A stretch of DNA of 64,000 nucleotides. Origin: Symbiodinium natans. Lineage: Eukaryota; Sar; Dinophyceae; Suessiales; Symbiodiniaceae. Location: positions 1-64,000 of the forward strand of contig CAJNDS010000548.1 of NCBI GenBank assembly GCA_905221605.1, read 5' to 3'. The notes below the pieces were generated by a model that had not been told where the DNA came from, made no database searches, and worked only from the letters and a program-made list of their open reading frames with translations. Below, one piece after another: positions 51,408 to 60,557 of this stretch (position 1 is its first letter; every line of letters begins with the position of its first letter). The translations under genes were made by a program, and so were the position numbers.

Positions 51408-51467
51408 TATCTGAAACACCCAAGCTCAAACTCCCGAGCCTGGGTGTCCCAGATCCTCCAAACATCA
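51408..51467 (+). CDS. candidate second exon of the 51.2-kb gene
   Basis: Acceptor CATCGCCCAG|TA; G+TA completes Val, then SETPKLKLPSLGVPDPPNI, to GC donor (A|GCAAAC). The intron (117 bp) is nearly all TTTAGGG. Pro-rich. Confidence 0.5.
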
Positions 51468-51601
51468 GCAAACCCGAAGCCCCCCCTGAACCCTAAACCC
51501 TAAACCCTAAACCCTAAACCCTAAACCCTAAACCCTAAACCCTAAACTGTAAACCTTCCTTCTATGGCGCCCCAACGCCATCTAATCCACTTCGCCCACA
51601 G

Positions 51602-51641
51602 GAGCTAAGAAACGTCTCTAGGGCCCCCAAAGCCCACCAAA
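51602..51641 (+). CDS. candidate exon
   Basis: Acceptor CGCCCACAG|GAG, reading ELRNVSRAPKAHQ to a near-consensus donor A|GTAAGC. In the phase left by 51408-51467 it would hit a stop, so the join needs another exon or a different donor. Confidence 0.35.
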
Positions 51642-51739
51642 GTAAGCCCGGACCCTAAACCCCAAACCCTAAACCCTAAACTCTAAACCCTAAACCCTAG
51701 ACCCTAAACCCCACTCTGGAGAAGTGACCTGGGGGGGAG

Positions 51740-51813
51740 GATGAGCAGAACGAGAGCGCCCTGGCGTGTGCAGAGAAGGCTCGCGGTTTGCCCTCTGATG
51801 TCATGCCAGGGAA
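51740..51813 (+). CDS. candidate exon
   Basis: Acceptor GGGGGGAG|GAT, 24 codons DEQNESALACAEKARGLPSD then VMPG, to donor AA|GTACGT. CCCTAAA upstream and TTTAGGG starting at the donor. Confidence 0.5.
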
Positions 51814-52086
51814 GTACGTAGGGTTTAGGGTTTAGGGTTTAGGGTTTAGGGGTTAGGGGTTAGGGTTTAGGGTCTAAGCTGGCCTACGTACCTTTAAAGA
51901 GGGGGAGGGTTACCTCGATTCTGCTATGCCCCCCTCCTCTGAAGAGTATATACAAGCAGCCAAACTCCCAAACCCAGAAAACCTAGGCCCTGGACCCCAA
52001 GACCCTGAACCTCAGTCCCTAAAGCCTATGTGGGTATAGCTCCCCAAATAGTACGATCCCCTTATAATCATGACCCAAATTCCCAG

Positions 52087-52177
52087 AATATCGCAAGACC
52101 CCATATGAAGCGAACAAAAGTTTTGGAGAGAAGCTCGAAGAGAAGACAAGCAGGAACTAGATGGGCTTCATCCAAAG
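52087..52177 (+). CDS. candidate exon, basic
   Basis: Acceptor AATTCCCAG|AAT, 30 codons NIARPHMKRTKVLERSSKRR then QAGTRWASSK, to GT donor (G|GTACAG). Looks like a basic nuclear-localisation-type stretch (inference). Confidence 0.4.
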
Positions 52178-52212
52178 GTACAGAGCACTGTTCATGCAAA
52201 AGCTGGTTGCAG

Positions 52213-52280
52213 TTGCGTTGCGAGTCATTATCGGGCTCTTCCATGTGGGTCTTCCTGTGGTGTTTTGTTGTCTGAATCTT
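52213..52280 (+). CDS. candidate exon, transmembrane
   Basis: Acceptor TGGTTGCAG|TT; G+TT gives Val, then ALRVIIGLFHVGLPVVFCCL and NLP. Phase fits 52087-52177, but the gap is only 35 bp; the upstream frame also runs on unspliced to a stop at 52275. Confidence 0.3.
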
Positions 52281-52366
52281 CCAAACCCTGAACTCTGAAT
52301 CCTAAACCCCAAACCCCAAACCCCAAACCCCAAACCCTAAACCCTAATCCCTAATCCCTGCTCTAG

Positions 52367-52445
52367 GCGGCGCTGTACTTTGGCCGCCTTCCTCGCGACC
52401 CGGAGTCTCCCGGCTCTGTCGACTGCCAGCGCGCCCTGCTCCCCA
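52367..52445 (+). CDS. candidate exon, 26 codons
   Basis: Acceptor CTGCTCTAG|GCG, reading AALYFGRLPRDPESPGSVDC then QRALLP, to GT donor (A|GTACCT). CCCTAAA/CCCCAAA upstream, TTTGGGG downstream. Confidence 0.5.
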
Positions 52446-52454
52446 GTACCTGCA

Positions 52455-52930
52455 TGCATGGTTTGGGGTTTAGGGTTTAGCATTTTAGGGTTTGGGGTTT
52501 GGGATTTTGAGTTTGGGGTTTAGGGTTTGGGGTTTAGGGTTTGGGGTTAGGGTTTGGGGTTTGGGGTTTGGGGTTTGGAGTTTGGGGTTTAGAGTTTCGG
52601 GTTTGGGGTTTAGGGTTTGGGGTTTGGAGTTTGGGGTTTAGGGTTTGGGGTTGGGTTTAGGGTTTATTTGGGGTTTAGGGTGTGGGGTTTGTTGCTTCGG
52701 GTTTTGGGTTTTGGGTTTGGGGGATTAGGGTTTCAGGTTTTTGGTTTGGGGCATCTACGGTTTCGGGTGTAGGGTTTGGGGCACAGGCTTTAGGACGTTT
52801 AGGGTTTAGGGTTTGGGGGTTTGTGGTTTGGGGTGTAGGGTTTGGGAGGTCGAGGGTCTATGGTTTTGGGGTTTGGGGTTCAGGGTTTTTTGGTCTGGGT
52901 TTGGGGGGCGGGGGAGGGGGGGGGTCTAAT
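52455..52930 (+). repeat. TTTGGGG/TTTAGGG mixed array and poly-G
   Basis: GGGTTTGGGGTTTAG units through 52840, then TTTGGGG variants and a G-rich tract (52900-52926). The translated GFGFWVWG-type frames are artefacts. Confidence 0.9.
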
Positions 52931-53127
52931 TCTGGGGTGGCAAGGACTGGGCAGAATGGTTCTCTCCGGCACAGACAGTCCGCAACGCATATGCACAGTG
53001 CAGTTTAGGGGCTTTGGGGGCCTGCCTCAGGATCCTTGTGCCAGCATACCCTAAACCCTGAACCCTAAATTTGTGCATCACCACGGCTTGGCCCGGCTTG
53101 GCCAGACAGCCGTACCGCGGCTCTCAG

Positions 53128-53229
53128 AATCTATGGGACGGGGTCTGCCAAGTGCAGGAGAAGCACTTGAAGCACCAGCCCAGAACTGATCCAGGATGCC
53201 CAAAGACGAGAGAAGCCTCACTGAGCTGC
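53128..53229 (+). CDS. candidate exon, 34 codons
   Basis: Acceptor CGGCTCTCAG|AAT, reading NLWDGVCQVQEKHLKHQPRT then DPGCPKTREASLSC, to GT donor (TGC|GTAGGG), with TTTAGGG beginning inside the donor. CCCTAAA lies upstream. Among the most protein-like blocks of the window. Confidence 0.55.
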
Positions 53230-53332
53230 GTAGGGTTTAGGGTTTAGGGTTTAGGGTTTCGGGTTTCGGGTTTAGGGTTTAGGGTTTAAATTCGGGTTTA
53301 GGGTTAAGGGTTTAGGGTTCAGGGTCTTACAG

Positions 53333-53354
53333 GCCGTAACTGGGACTCAAAAAG
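53333..53354 (+). CDS. candidate micro-exon
   Basis: Acceptor GTCTTACAG|GCC, reading AVTGTQK to GT donor (G|GTTAAG). Phase fits 53128-53229; the intron between is essentially all TTTAGGG. Confidence 0.35.
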
Positions 53355-53509
53355 GTTAAGGCAGAGGGCCTCGAGTTTTTTCTGTCAAGCGCCTCTTTCT
53401 CCGGCATACCCTTGCCTTGAGGAAGGTAATCTCCAGGTCACTATACTTTCTAACTAGGACCCGAAACTCTCACATGCCCAAACCAAAACCCCTGTGACTC
53501 TGAAAAGCC

Positions 53510-53948
53510 CTCCAACTATAGACACCCTAAACCCTGCAACCTAAACCATAAACCCTACAAACTGCACTCCGCAAAAACTCAACCCCAATCCTAAACCCCT
53601 AAAGCCCTCCAACTCTATAACCACCCTAAATTACACCCCAAACCCTAAACCCCCAACCCCAAGCCCGAAGCCACAAACCCAAAACCCTAATCCCTAATCC
53701 CAAACCCTAAACCCCAAGCCATAAACCCCAATCGCTAAACCCCAAACCCTAAGCCCCAAACCCTCAACCTCAAACCCTAAACTCTAAACCCCAAACCCCA
53801 AACCCTAAACCCCAAACCCTAAACCCTAAACTCTAAGCCCTCGACCCCAAATCCTAAACCCTAAGCCCCAAGCCCTGAACCCTAAACCCCAAACCCTGAA
53901 CCCCAAACCCCAAACCCTAAACCCCAAACCCCAAACCCTAAACCAAAG
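53510..53948 (-). repeat. CCCTAAA/CCCCAAA mixed array
   Basis: Degenerate to 53640, then about 300 bp of mixed CCCTAAA, CCCCAAA and CCCTCAA units ending 4 bp before the next exon. Confidence 0.9.
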
Positions 53949-54008
53949 GTTCGCTTCCAAGCCATGGCCCAGATGGGCGAGCGCAAGCGGGCTCTGAAGC
54001 TCTCGAAG
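53949..54008 (+). CDS. candidate exon, basic helix-like
   Basis: Acceptor ACCAAAG|GTT, reading VRFQAMAQMGERKRALKLSK to GA donor (AAG|GAGGAC). Immediately preceded by the CCCTAAA/CCCCAAA array and followed by TTTAGGG. Confidence 0.5.
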
Positions 54009-54700
54009 GAGGACTCGGGTTTAGGGTTTAGGGTTTAGGGTTTGGTGTTTGGGGTTTGGGGTTTGGGGTTTAGGGCTTCTAAAACCCTAAAGCCTACCCA
54101 AACCGTAAACTTTATTAACCAGAGGTTGGTATGGGAGTGGGGATGGAAGTTTAGATAGGAGCTACTAGGCTTTGGGGTTTCGCAATTTCGGCAGGGTGAA
54201 AATACAGGTGTCGAGCAGAGTTTTAGGGTCGGCCTACTAGGGGCTTTCAGGGGATTGCGGGGTAGGTTCTTTTTAGGGGGATCATAAGGTATGGGAGGGG
54301 GGGGGGGGGGCTTTGTGTCAGGGCCGATCTCAGTGGAAACTAGTTTAGAGAACTAAGTTAACAGTTGAGGGCTGCAGGCTTTCTTGCACTCAGGGATTCG
54401 TATGGAAGGTGATGGGCGTTGAGTCAGGGCCGTGCTCTATACTTGCAATTCTGTACTCCCCATTGTGCATAAGGACCCGTCAAGTAGGTTTCTAGGTCGT
54501 TGGAACGCGTAGCCAAGAAACGCCTCACACGGTCGAAAACCTGGCGCAACCTGGAGCAAGCCTCGTGGTGCCCCCCAACCATTCGAGCAAACGCTCTTCC
54601 AAAACTTGCTTGAAGAACCCACAACACAGAGAGGAATAAGCCCGACATGGCCCTAATAAGGAAGAGTTATCTCTATTTTTTGGGGGTGGTCCTTAAGCAG
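54009..54700. other. unique sequence with opposing open frames
   Basis: Heptamers to 54075, unique sequence, poly-G (54297-54310). At 54424-54648 the minus strand has a 74-codon ATG frame (MSGLFLSVLWVLQASFGRAF...), while the + strand at 54513-54639 reads QETPHTVENLAQPGASLVVP... to a stop after GCGTAG|C. One may be real; unresolved. Confidence 0.35.
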
Positions 54701-54815
54701 GGTTTAGGGTTTAGGGTTTAGGGTTTGGGTTTAGGGTTTAGGGTTTAGGGTTTAGGGTTTAGGGTTTAGGGTTTAGGGTTTAGGGTTTAGGGTTTAGGGT
54801 TTAGGGTTTAGGGTG
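54700..54815 (+). repeat. TTTAGGG array
   Basis: About sixteen perfect units after one hexamer slip near 54727. Confidence 0.95.
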
Positions 54816-55004
54816 TCTCAATGAGTGGGCGCGCTGGTGCTGAAAGCACCCAGGCGCGCGCCCCGACTTGCATAAGCCCACCCCCGCTGGCGCTCCACCC
54901 TCGCCTTAACCTTTACGGGTTTAGGGTTCTTTTTGAACTCTGATCGTGCTTTTGTTATTTTTCTCTTGTCCATTGGCTAGGTTAAAAGCTCGGCATCGAT
55001 GCAG

Positions 55005-55170
55005 ATCAACTACCCTGAAGTTGCAGCCCTTAGGCATTGCAAGGGAGATATCTATCAATCGAGGGCTGCTGGAGGTTTGGGCTTGGGGCTGGCTGCCGCC
55101 TTCGCCCTCGGCGATGCTGCGTGCTGGGCAGGGGTTTGGAAAACTTGCTTGGAAGGGCGTGAAATCAAAG
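55005..55170 (+). CDS. candidate exon, 55 codons
   Basis: Acceptor ATCGATGCAG|ATC, reading INYPEVAALRHCKGDIYQSR, AAGGLGLGLAAAFALGDAAC, WAGVWKTCLEGREIK to GT donor (G|GTTTGG). Ala/Gly-rich possible membrane segment in the middle. Part of the exon is repeated downstream. Confidence 0.5.
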
Positions 55171-55320
55171 GTTTGGGCTTTCGCCATTTCTAATGTTGGG
55201 CTTAGATGTCCATCATTCGAGGGCTTCTGGGAGGGCCAAAAAGTCAAAGGTTTGGGATTGGGTTGGCTGCCGCCTTCGTCCTTGGTGATGCTGCGTCTTG
55301 CTTGACCCCCTCATTTGGGG
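55060..55320 (+). repeat. internal duplication of exon segment
   Basis: 'tcgagggct.ctggagg', 'ggtttggg.ttggg', 'ctggctgccgccttcg' and 'gatgctgcgt' occur in order at about 55060-55125 and again at about 55215-55295, offset near 170 bp. The second copy is divergent and frame-shifted relative to the first. Confidence 0.75.
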
Positions 55321-55609
55321 TGTTTTTGGCTGGAATCAGTGAAGGCTCGGTTTTGATCAAAAATGCAGAAAACGAGAGCCCACCCAGAACCGTCGCTTGA
55401 GTACTAAAAAATCGCATTTTTAACTGGGGCCCGGGCCGATCCTGGGGTCCCCCTCATTTGGGGTGTTTTTGGGGGCAAACTTTCCCCTTCAAGGGGGGTC
55501 GGAGTTTTGAGCAAGGGGGGTCTCCCAACACTAAATTGCTTCCAAAATAAGAAAAGGTCGCCGGGGTCCGGTGACCCTTTGAAGGTCCCTTAGAAAAGCC
55601 CTTGAAGAG

Positions 55610-55905
55610 GCCAGATAAGGGGCCTCCCAGCAAGGCCTCCCAAACAGGGGCCTCCCAGGCAAGGGGCCTCCCAGGCAGGGGTCTTAGTCAGGGGCCGCCC
55701 AAGGCAGGGGCGACAGGGCCCTCCCAGGCAGGGGCCTCAGGGGCCTCCCAGGCAGGGGCCCTCCAGGCAGGGGCCTCCCAAACAAAGCCTCGTAGGAAGG
55801 GGCCACTCCCAGGTAGGGCCTCCCACCTCCCAGAGCGGGCCTTCCAGGCAGGGGCTTGCCAGGCAAGGGCCTCCCGGGCCTCCCACAGAGGGCCTCTCAG
55901 GCACA
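55610..55905 (+). repeat. GGCCTCCCAGGCAGGG minisatellite
   Basis: About 15-17 variable units of roughly 16 bp. Frames through it give Gly/Ala/Pro/Gln repeats on + and GRPLPG-type repeats on the minus strand. No reading frame is preserved across units of uneven length. Confidence 0.9.
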
Positions 55906-56090
55906 AGCAAAGGCAGCATGCCCAACACGAGGAAAATTGCTGGGCTGCCTGTCTGGACAGGCTCTGGGTTCCTCTGGTCCACGAAAAACGACCACGGCTG
56001 GAGGTGGGGCTCCTCTGGGAGGGGCCCTGAGAGACCTCAGAAAAGGAGGTTGCTGCGTTTTACCCGAAGGTTTGGGGTATCTCATTCTAG

Positions 56091-56240
56091 GGCGACCTGA
56101 CGGGTTTCTCGCCAGCGACCTGCCGGGTCCACCGCGCAGCCCGCAGCTGCCTGCGGGACTGGAGCTCCGTCGCCCGCCGGAGGGCTTCTGGCTCCGGAGC
56201 TACCTCGCCTGCCGGCTTCGGTGCGTTCGCCCTGCTCGAC
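56091..56240 (+). CDS. candidate exon, 50 codons
   Basis: Acceptor CTCATTCTAG|GGC, reading GDLTGFSPATCRVHRAARSC, LRDWSSVARRRASGSGATSP, AGFGAFALLD to GT donor (GAC|GTTAGG). The donor opens directly into a ~205-bp TTTAGGG array. Phase 0, matching the next exon. Alternative open frames exist in this GC-rich block. Confidence 0.5.
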
Positions 56241-56449
56241 GTTAGGGTTTAGGGTTTAGGGTTTAGGGTTTAGGGTTTAGGGTTTAGGGTTTAGGGTTTA
56301 GGGTTTAGGGTTTAGGGTTTAGGGTTTAGGGTTTAGGGTTTAGGGTTTAGAGTTAGGGTTTAGGGTTTAGGGTTTAGGGTTTAGGGTTTAGGGTTTAGGG
56401 TTTAGGGTTTAGGGTTTAGGGTTTAGGGTTTAGGGTTTAGGGTTTAGGC
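56241..56449 (+). repeat. TTTAGGG array, one of the longest
   Basis: About 29 units with a single hexamer slip near 56350. It begins at the donor of the upstream exon and makes up nearly the whole 225-bp putative intron to 56466. Confidence 0.95.
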
Positions 56450-56465
56450 AAATAGTTCTTCCCAG

Positions 56466-56535
56466 CAGGAGTTAGATGACTGCCTCGATGCGAAAGACTT
56501 GCGCGGGGAGGTTGGGCAGCCTCTCCAGGAACTTT
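56466..56535 (+). CDS. candidate exon, 23 codons
   Basis: Acceptor TCTTCCCAG|CAG, reading QELDDCLDAKDLRGEVGQPL then QEL, to GT donor (T|GTGTGT). Acidic. Phase-consistent with both 56091-56240 and 56861. Confidence 0.5.
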
Positions 56536-56623
56536 GTGTGTTTGAGTTTCAGGGTTCAGGGTCGTTGGGTTCAGGGCCCTAAACCCTGTACAATCCCTAA
56601 ACCCTAAGCCCTAAACCCTAAAC

Positions 56624-56700
56624 TTGGGATGTTCCTAGCAGCCCTTAGTAGGGATGATGATAGGGCATACTGTTAGTATTATAAGAGGGAACATCCCAAC
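56624..56700. mobile_element. family A copy 4
   Basis: 'ttgggatgttcc', 'agcagcccttagtagggat' and 'actgttagtattataagagg ... gaacatcccaac'. Shortened relative to other copies and embedded in CCCTAAA repeats. Confidence 0.75.
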
Positions 56701-56860
56701 CCTAAACCCGCAACCCTGAACCCTGAACCCTAAACCCTAAACGCTAAACCCTAAACCCTAAACCCTAAACCCTAAACCCTAAACCCTAAACCCTAAACCC
56801 TAAACCCTAAACCTTGCACTGGAAATTGGTTGAGACTTTTGGTGATCGGAACTCTTCTAG

Positions 56861-56887
56861 CCAAGCTGCCGCGGGGACAGGCTTATG
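56861..56887 (+). CDS. candidate exon with consensus donor
   Basis: Acceptor ACTCTTCTAG|CC completes Ser with the previous phase, then KLPRGQAY, to the best donor of the window, G|GTAAGTAA. An earlier acceptor (GGTTGAG|A, 56835) would give LLVIGTLLAKLPRGQAY instead. CCCTAAA before, TTTAGGG after. Confidence 0.45.
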
Positions 56888-57074
56888 GTAAGTAAGGTCA
56901 CAAACTCAGGATTCAGTGACTTAGGGTTTAGGGTTCAGGGTTAAGGGTTTAGGGTCAGGGTTTAGGGCTCAGGGTTAAGGGTTTAGGGTTCAGGGTTTAG
57001 GGTTCAGCGTTTAGGGTTTATGGTTGAGGGTTTCGGGTGTGAGCATATACTGAAGTAAGTAGGGTTAGATTTCA

Positions 57075-57234
57075 GTGGTGTTTGTTTTTTTTGGTTTTGG
57101 GTCGGTGTACTTCTGGCTCCTTGGAAGTTTTGGTGGGTGTCTATTTTGTGTGTCCTCTTGTGGGCACTGCAACTCAACATGCCCTGGAAAGGCCTTTTCC
57201 CTTGAATCAAGCCCCCGGGGAGCATCAATACCAA
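57075..57234 (+). other. open block, possible terminal exon
   Basis: After AGATTTCAG the + strand reads FFLVLGRCTSGSLEVLVGVY, FVCPLVGTATQHALERPFPL, NQAPGEHQYQP and a stop inside the CCCTAAA array. The minus strand is also open (57004-57234). Confidence 0.3.
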
Positions 57235-57396
57235 CCCTAAACCCTGAACCCTGAACCCTGAACCCTGAACCCTAAACCCTAAACCCTAAACCCTAAACCC
57301 TAAACCCTAACTCAGGGTTTACAGGGCTTAGGGCTGGGGGTTTAGGGGGATTTTGGGCTTTGGGCTTCTTCTGCCCGAGCGGCCAGCAGTCAGCAG

Positions 57397-57459
57397 GCCG
57401 TCATGCGCCTGTGCATCGCGGAGACCGTCTTGGAAAAGATGGGCAGCAAGCACCGGAAG
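57397..57459 (+). CDS. candidate exon, 21 codons
   Basis: Acceptor GTCAGCAG|GCC, reading AVMRLCIAETVLEKMGSKHR then K, to GA donor (AAG|GAGGAC). Amphipathic helix. TTTAGGG downstream. Confidence 0.5.
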
Positions 57460-57472
57460 GAGGACGGAAGGG

Positions 57473-57612
57473 TTCAGGGTTTAGGGTTTAGGGTTCAGGG
57501 TTCAGGGTTCAGGGTTTAGGGTTTAGGGTTTAGGGTTTAGGGTTTAGGGTTTAGGGTTTAGGGTTCAGGGTTCAGGGTTTAGGGTTTAGGGTTTAGGGTT
57601 TAGGGTTTAGGA
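57473..57612 (+). repeat. TTTAGGG/TTCAGGG array
   Basis: About twenty units, TTCAGGG in clusters. Confidence 0.95.
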
Positions 57613-57816
57613 CTTGAGTCGGCTGCAGGGTTTCATCTTCGGAGGATGAAGAACTAGGTAGCCCCTTGGGGCGTTTTACATTTTTCGCTTCTTGGGTTCA
57701 AGAGGGTCATATTTAGGAAAATTGCTCAGAGGGTTGTAAGGGCCATCCTAGAAAAGGTTGCCTAGTTCCTGTGCTGACCCCGTCAGCTCTAGCTGAACCG
57801 GTGGCTCTGCACGCAG

Positions 57817-57872
57817 TGCAAACCGATGACGCTTATGGAGGTTCTGGACAAAGTGGCCTGCTCCCAACATTG
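57817..57872 (+). CDS. candidate exon with consensus donor
   Basis: Acceptor TGCACGCAG|TGC, reading CKPMTLMEVLDKVACSQH to donor TG|GTAAGA. The minus strand is open across 57748-58008 (86 codons), but the splice sites favour +. Confidence 0.45.
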
Positions 57873-58548
57873 GTAAGAACACTTCCCAAGTATGTTTCCA
57901 AAGCATCATCAACTCCCTCGTGATCGCAACTTGTGAGTTACCTAAACCATGGTCCCGGATTGCCCTGGTTCCCCGATTTCCTTTCTTCGGAAGCCCCCAT
58001 TCGTACAAAAGACTTAAACCTTCACCGAGCCTTGTGCTAGAGACCCTAGACGGCTACTGCAGACCCTAAACCCGACCTAACCTTGCCCTAAAACCTAAGC
58101 CTAAACCCCAAACCCTGAAAGCCCGAAAACTGAGATGCATGATTCAGGTTTCAGGGCTTAGGGTTCAGTGGTGTAGTCTTTGGGGGGGGGGGGGGGGTTA
58201 GGGTTTCTGGTTTAAAATTTAGGGTTCAGATGTTTAATCCTAAAGCACAACCTGAATCCCTAGAGACCCTAAAGCACAACCTGAATCCCTGAAGCGTCTC
58301 CATCGTCGAGACACGCCGCAGGCCATCCCCAATGCCACAAGAGCAGTGGCCTTCTCAGCTTATATAGAAATGTATTTATGTACTTTTCATATATATATAT
58401 ATATATACATACATATGAAATGCTTGTTTGCTTAGTTATGATTTGATTCTCATAGTGTATGCAAATAGTTTGTCAGCTTCATGTAGTTGCTTTTTCGATG
58501 TTGCGGCTACAGAGGGTTTGGGATTTATGTAGGGGTCTTTCTTGGCAG
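57873..58548. other. unique and AT-rich spacer
   Basis: Mostly unique; poly-G (58184-58199), a direct repeat 'agaccctaaagcacaacctgaatccct' (58230-58290), and a TATATA tract (58388-58408). No supported exon. Confidence 0.55.
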
Positions 58549-58734
58549 TTTCAAGGCAGCCTGTTTGGTACCCAAAGCTTGGAACCACAAAGCCACAAAG
58601 CATTTCAGGCCAGCCTGAACTTTGTGGTTGATGCCCAGAACCTCTCCGTAGACAAAATAGCCGCGAACTGTACAACGACTAAGTTTATGAAGCCTTGTAC
58701 CCTGCATCCCAGACCCTACAAGTTTATATCTTAA
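58549..58734 (+). CDS. candidate terminal exon
   Basis: Acceptor CTTGGCAG|TTT, open for 61 codons to a stop: FQGSLFGTQSLEPQSHKAFQ, ASLNFVVDAQNLSVDKIAAN, CTTTKFMKPCTLHPRPYKFI then S. No heptamers close by, so it departs from the usual pattern. The minus strand is partly open too. Confidence 0.35.
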   Translation, partial: FQGSLFGTQSLEPQSHKAFQASLNFVVDAQNLSVDKIAANCTTTKFMKPCTLHPRPYKFIS

Positions 58735-58892
58735 CTCCTAAACCATCAAACATGTCTAGTACCATTGTTTTGGAGGGTTTAGTGTTTAGGGTCTAGGGCA
58801 TAGGCTAATATTCGGGTAGTACAAATTAGTGGACAGACCAACCCGACCAGCCTGCGTATAACTACAAACTCGAACTCTGGGTGTCACGCAAG

Positions 58893-58912
58893 ATGGCGGC
58901 CAAAAACACGCA
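58893..58912 (+). CDS. possible first exon, very short
   Basis: ATG in good context CAAGATGGCG, reading MAAKNT to donor CA|GTATGT. Unspliced it would end after 16 codons. Supported only by start context and donor. Confidence 0.3.
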
Positions 58913-59350
58913 GTATGTTTTCTGGAGACATAGTTCCCCATGAATGTACTACAACAAATGGGACCTTTGGGCATTCAGGCCTCAATCTTCCGAGATTTTG
59001 AGGATGACAGGCCAGTCATGTGTTTTGGATGGTTGGTTTGCCTCCCCCCCAAATCCTAATCGCTCTTTAAGCCCCTAAAACCAGAAAGACTAACGCCCCA
59101 AACCCTAAAACCCTGCAACCCTTGAAAGCCTGGAACCCCACCCCATTGTGAGCTTGATTGCCAGACTGACCGTGGGCTTAATACAGGAGCCTAGACATTT
59201 AAAATGCTATTTTTTGCACGAAATAGCTATATCGTGAGACAAAAAAAGCCCACAATGCCCATGAGGAGGCCTGAGACAGTTTATGTTCAAACCCCAAAGC
59301 CTAAAAATGCCAACCCCGAAACCCTAAACCCTTGTTGGGTTTGTTCCTAG

Positions 59351-59402
59351 TGCAAGGCAACTGTCAGTTTGCCCATCAACCTTGGCACCCTTCCCTTGAT
59401 GG
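59351..59402 (+). CDS. candidate exon
   Basis: Acceptor TTGTTCCTAG|TGC, reading CKATVSLPINLGTLPLM to GT donor (G|GTGGGG). CCCTAAA directly upstream. Confidence 0.4.
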
Positions 59403-59837
59403 GTGGGGGAGGAAAACTAGGTGGGACATTACTACAACTTTATCACTTCATAAGCTTAGGGCTCCTCTAATTCATATGAAGGGAGCTAAACGTTAAACTT
59501 TTATTGGCGGGTTAAACAGCAACCAAGGAAGAGGTCTTCAGAGGGCTTTAAGGAGGTTAGCCTTGGAAAGGTTTGGGGTGGCGACTAAGGGGGGGGGAGG
59601 CTTTTGTGAGGATTTAGGGTTTAGGGTTTAGGGACCCCAAACCCTGAACTGGGACTTCGGGGCCTTGGGCGTCTGTAAGCCCAACCGTAGGTGCGTGTTT
59701 AGGGTTTGGGGTTTCGGGTGTGGGATTTGTGGTTTAGGCGGGCTGAGGGGATTTGGGGTTAGCTTGGAGGTGTGTGGCAAGGGGTATATAAGGGGTCCCC
59801 TTTTCAGGGCCCATATGAAGGGACCATGTAGCTACCC

Positions 59838-60001
59838 TACTTGGAGGTTCAGGGCACTTACAACTTACAACCCTAATCATAACTGTCCTTATCAGCACCC
59901 TAAGTCCCCTAAGTAGGTTTTAAAAATAGACTCATAGTTCGTCCCCTAAGTAGGTTATAAAGTAGTAATTGGGGTTATAAGTAACCATGAACCTCCAAGT
60001 A
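59838..60001. mobile_element. MITE-like palindrome, family B copy (164 bp)
   Basis: Opens TACTTGGAGGTTCAGGGCAC and closes AACCATGAACCTCCAAGTA; 'cccctaagtaggtt' occurs twice in the middle. CCCTAAA begins right at its 3' end. Confidence 0.8.
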
Positions 60002-60069
60002 ACCCTAAACCCTAAACCCTAAACCCTTAACCCGAAACTCTGCTTCCATTTGGCTGGTGGAGGCTCGAG

Positions 60070-60104
60070 GCGATGTCTCTTCTGGCCGCCTTGGCGTGCA
60101 AGAT
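60070..60104 (+). CDS. candidate short exon
   Basis: Acceptor GGCTCGAG|GCG, reading AMSLLAALACK to GT donor (AT|GTGCGT). The ATG inside (GCGATGTCT) could also be a start. CCCTAAA before, TTTAGGG after. Confidence 0.4.
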
Positions 60105-60225
60105 GTGCGTTAGGGTTTAGGTTTAAAGGGTTCAGGGTTTAGGGTTTAGGGTTTAGGGTTTAGGGTTTAGGGCTTCGAGCTTCGGGGCCTTTTGGTCCTT
60201 TCAAGGGGCAGTAGCAAGCTTCGAG

Positions 60226-60246
60226 GCGAACCTTTTCTTGGATCCA
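60226..60246 (+). CDS. candidate micro-exon
   Basis: Acceptor GCTTCGAG|GCG, reading ANLFLDP to GT donor (CCA|GTAGCC); the frame stays open (VAFAAWLLPQP) into the CCCTAAA array. Confidence 0.25.
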
Positions 60247-60277
60247 GTAGCCTTTGCTGCTTGGCTCCTCCCTCAAC

Positions 60278-60433
60278 CAAACCTAAACCCTAAACCCTAC
60301 TAAACCCTAAACCCTACTCAACCCTAAACCCGAATCCCTAAACCCTAAACCCTAAACCCTAAACCCTAAACCCTAAACCCTAAACCCTAAACCCTAAACC
60401 CTAAACCCTAAACCCTAACCCTAAACCCTAAAC
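60278..60433 (-). repeat. CCCTAAA array
   Basis: About twenty units with a few slips. Confidence 0.95.
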
Positions 60434-60529
60434 CGTGAACCCCACTCTTTGGGGTATGTGGTGTAGGGGAAGAAAGGGCGGCCCTCTCAGAGCTCCCGGT
60501 TCCGAGCTTGGGGCTTAGGGGCTTAGGGT

Positions 60530-60557
60530 TTGGGATGTTCCCCCTTCTACTAACAGG
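60530..60557. mobile_element. family A half element
   Basis: 'tttgggatgttcccccttct' and 'actaacaggg' only; the other arm is replaced by TTTAGGG repeats. Confidence 0.6.
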
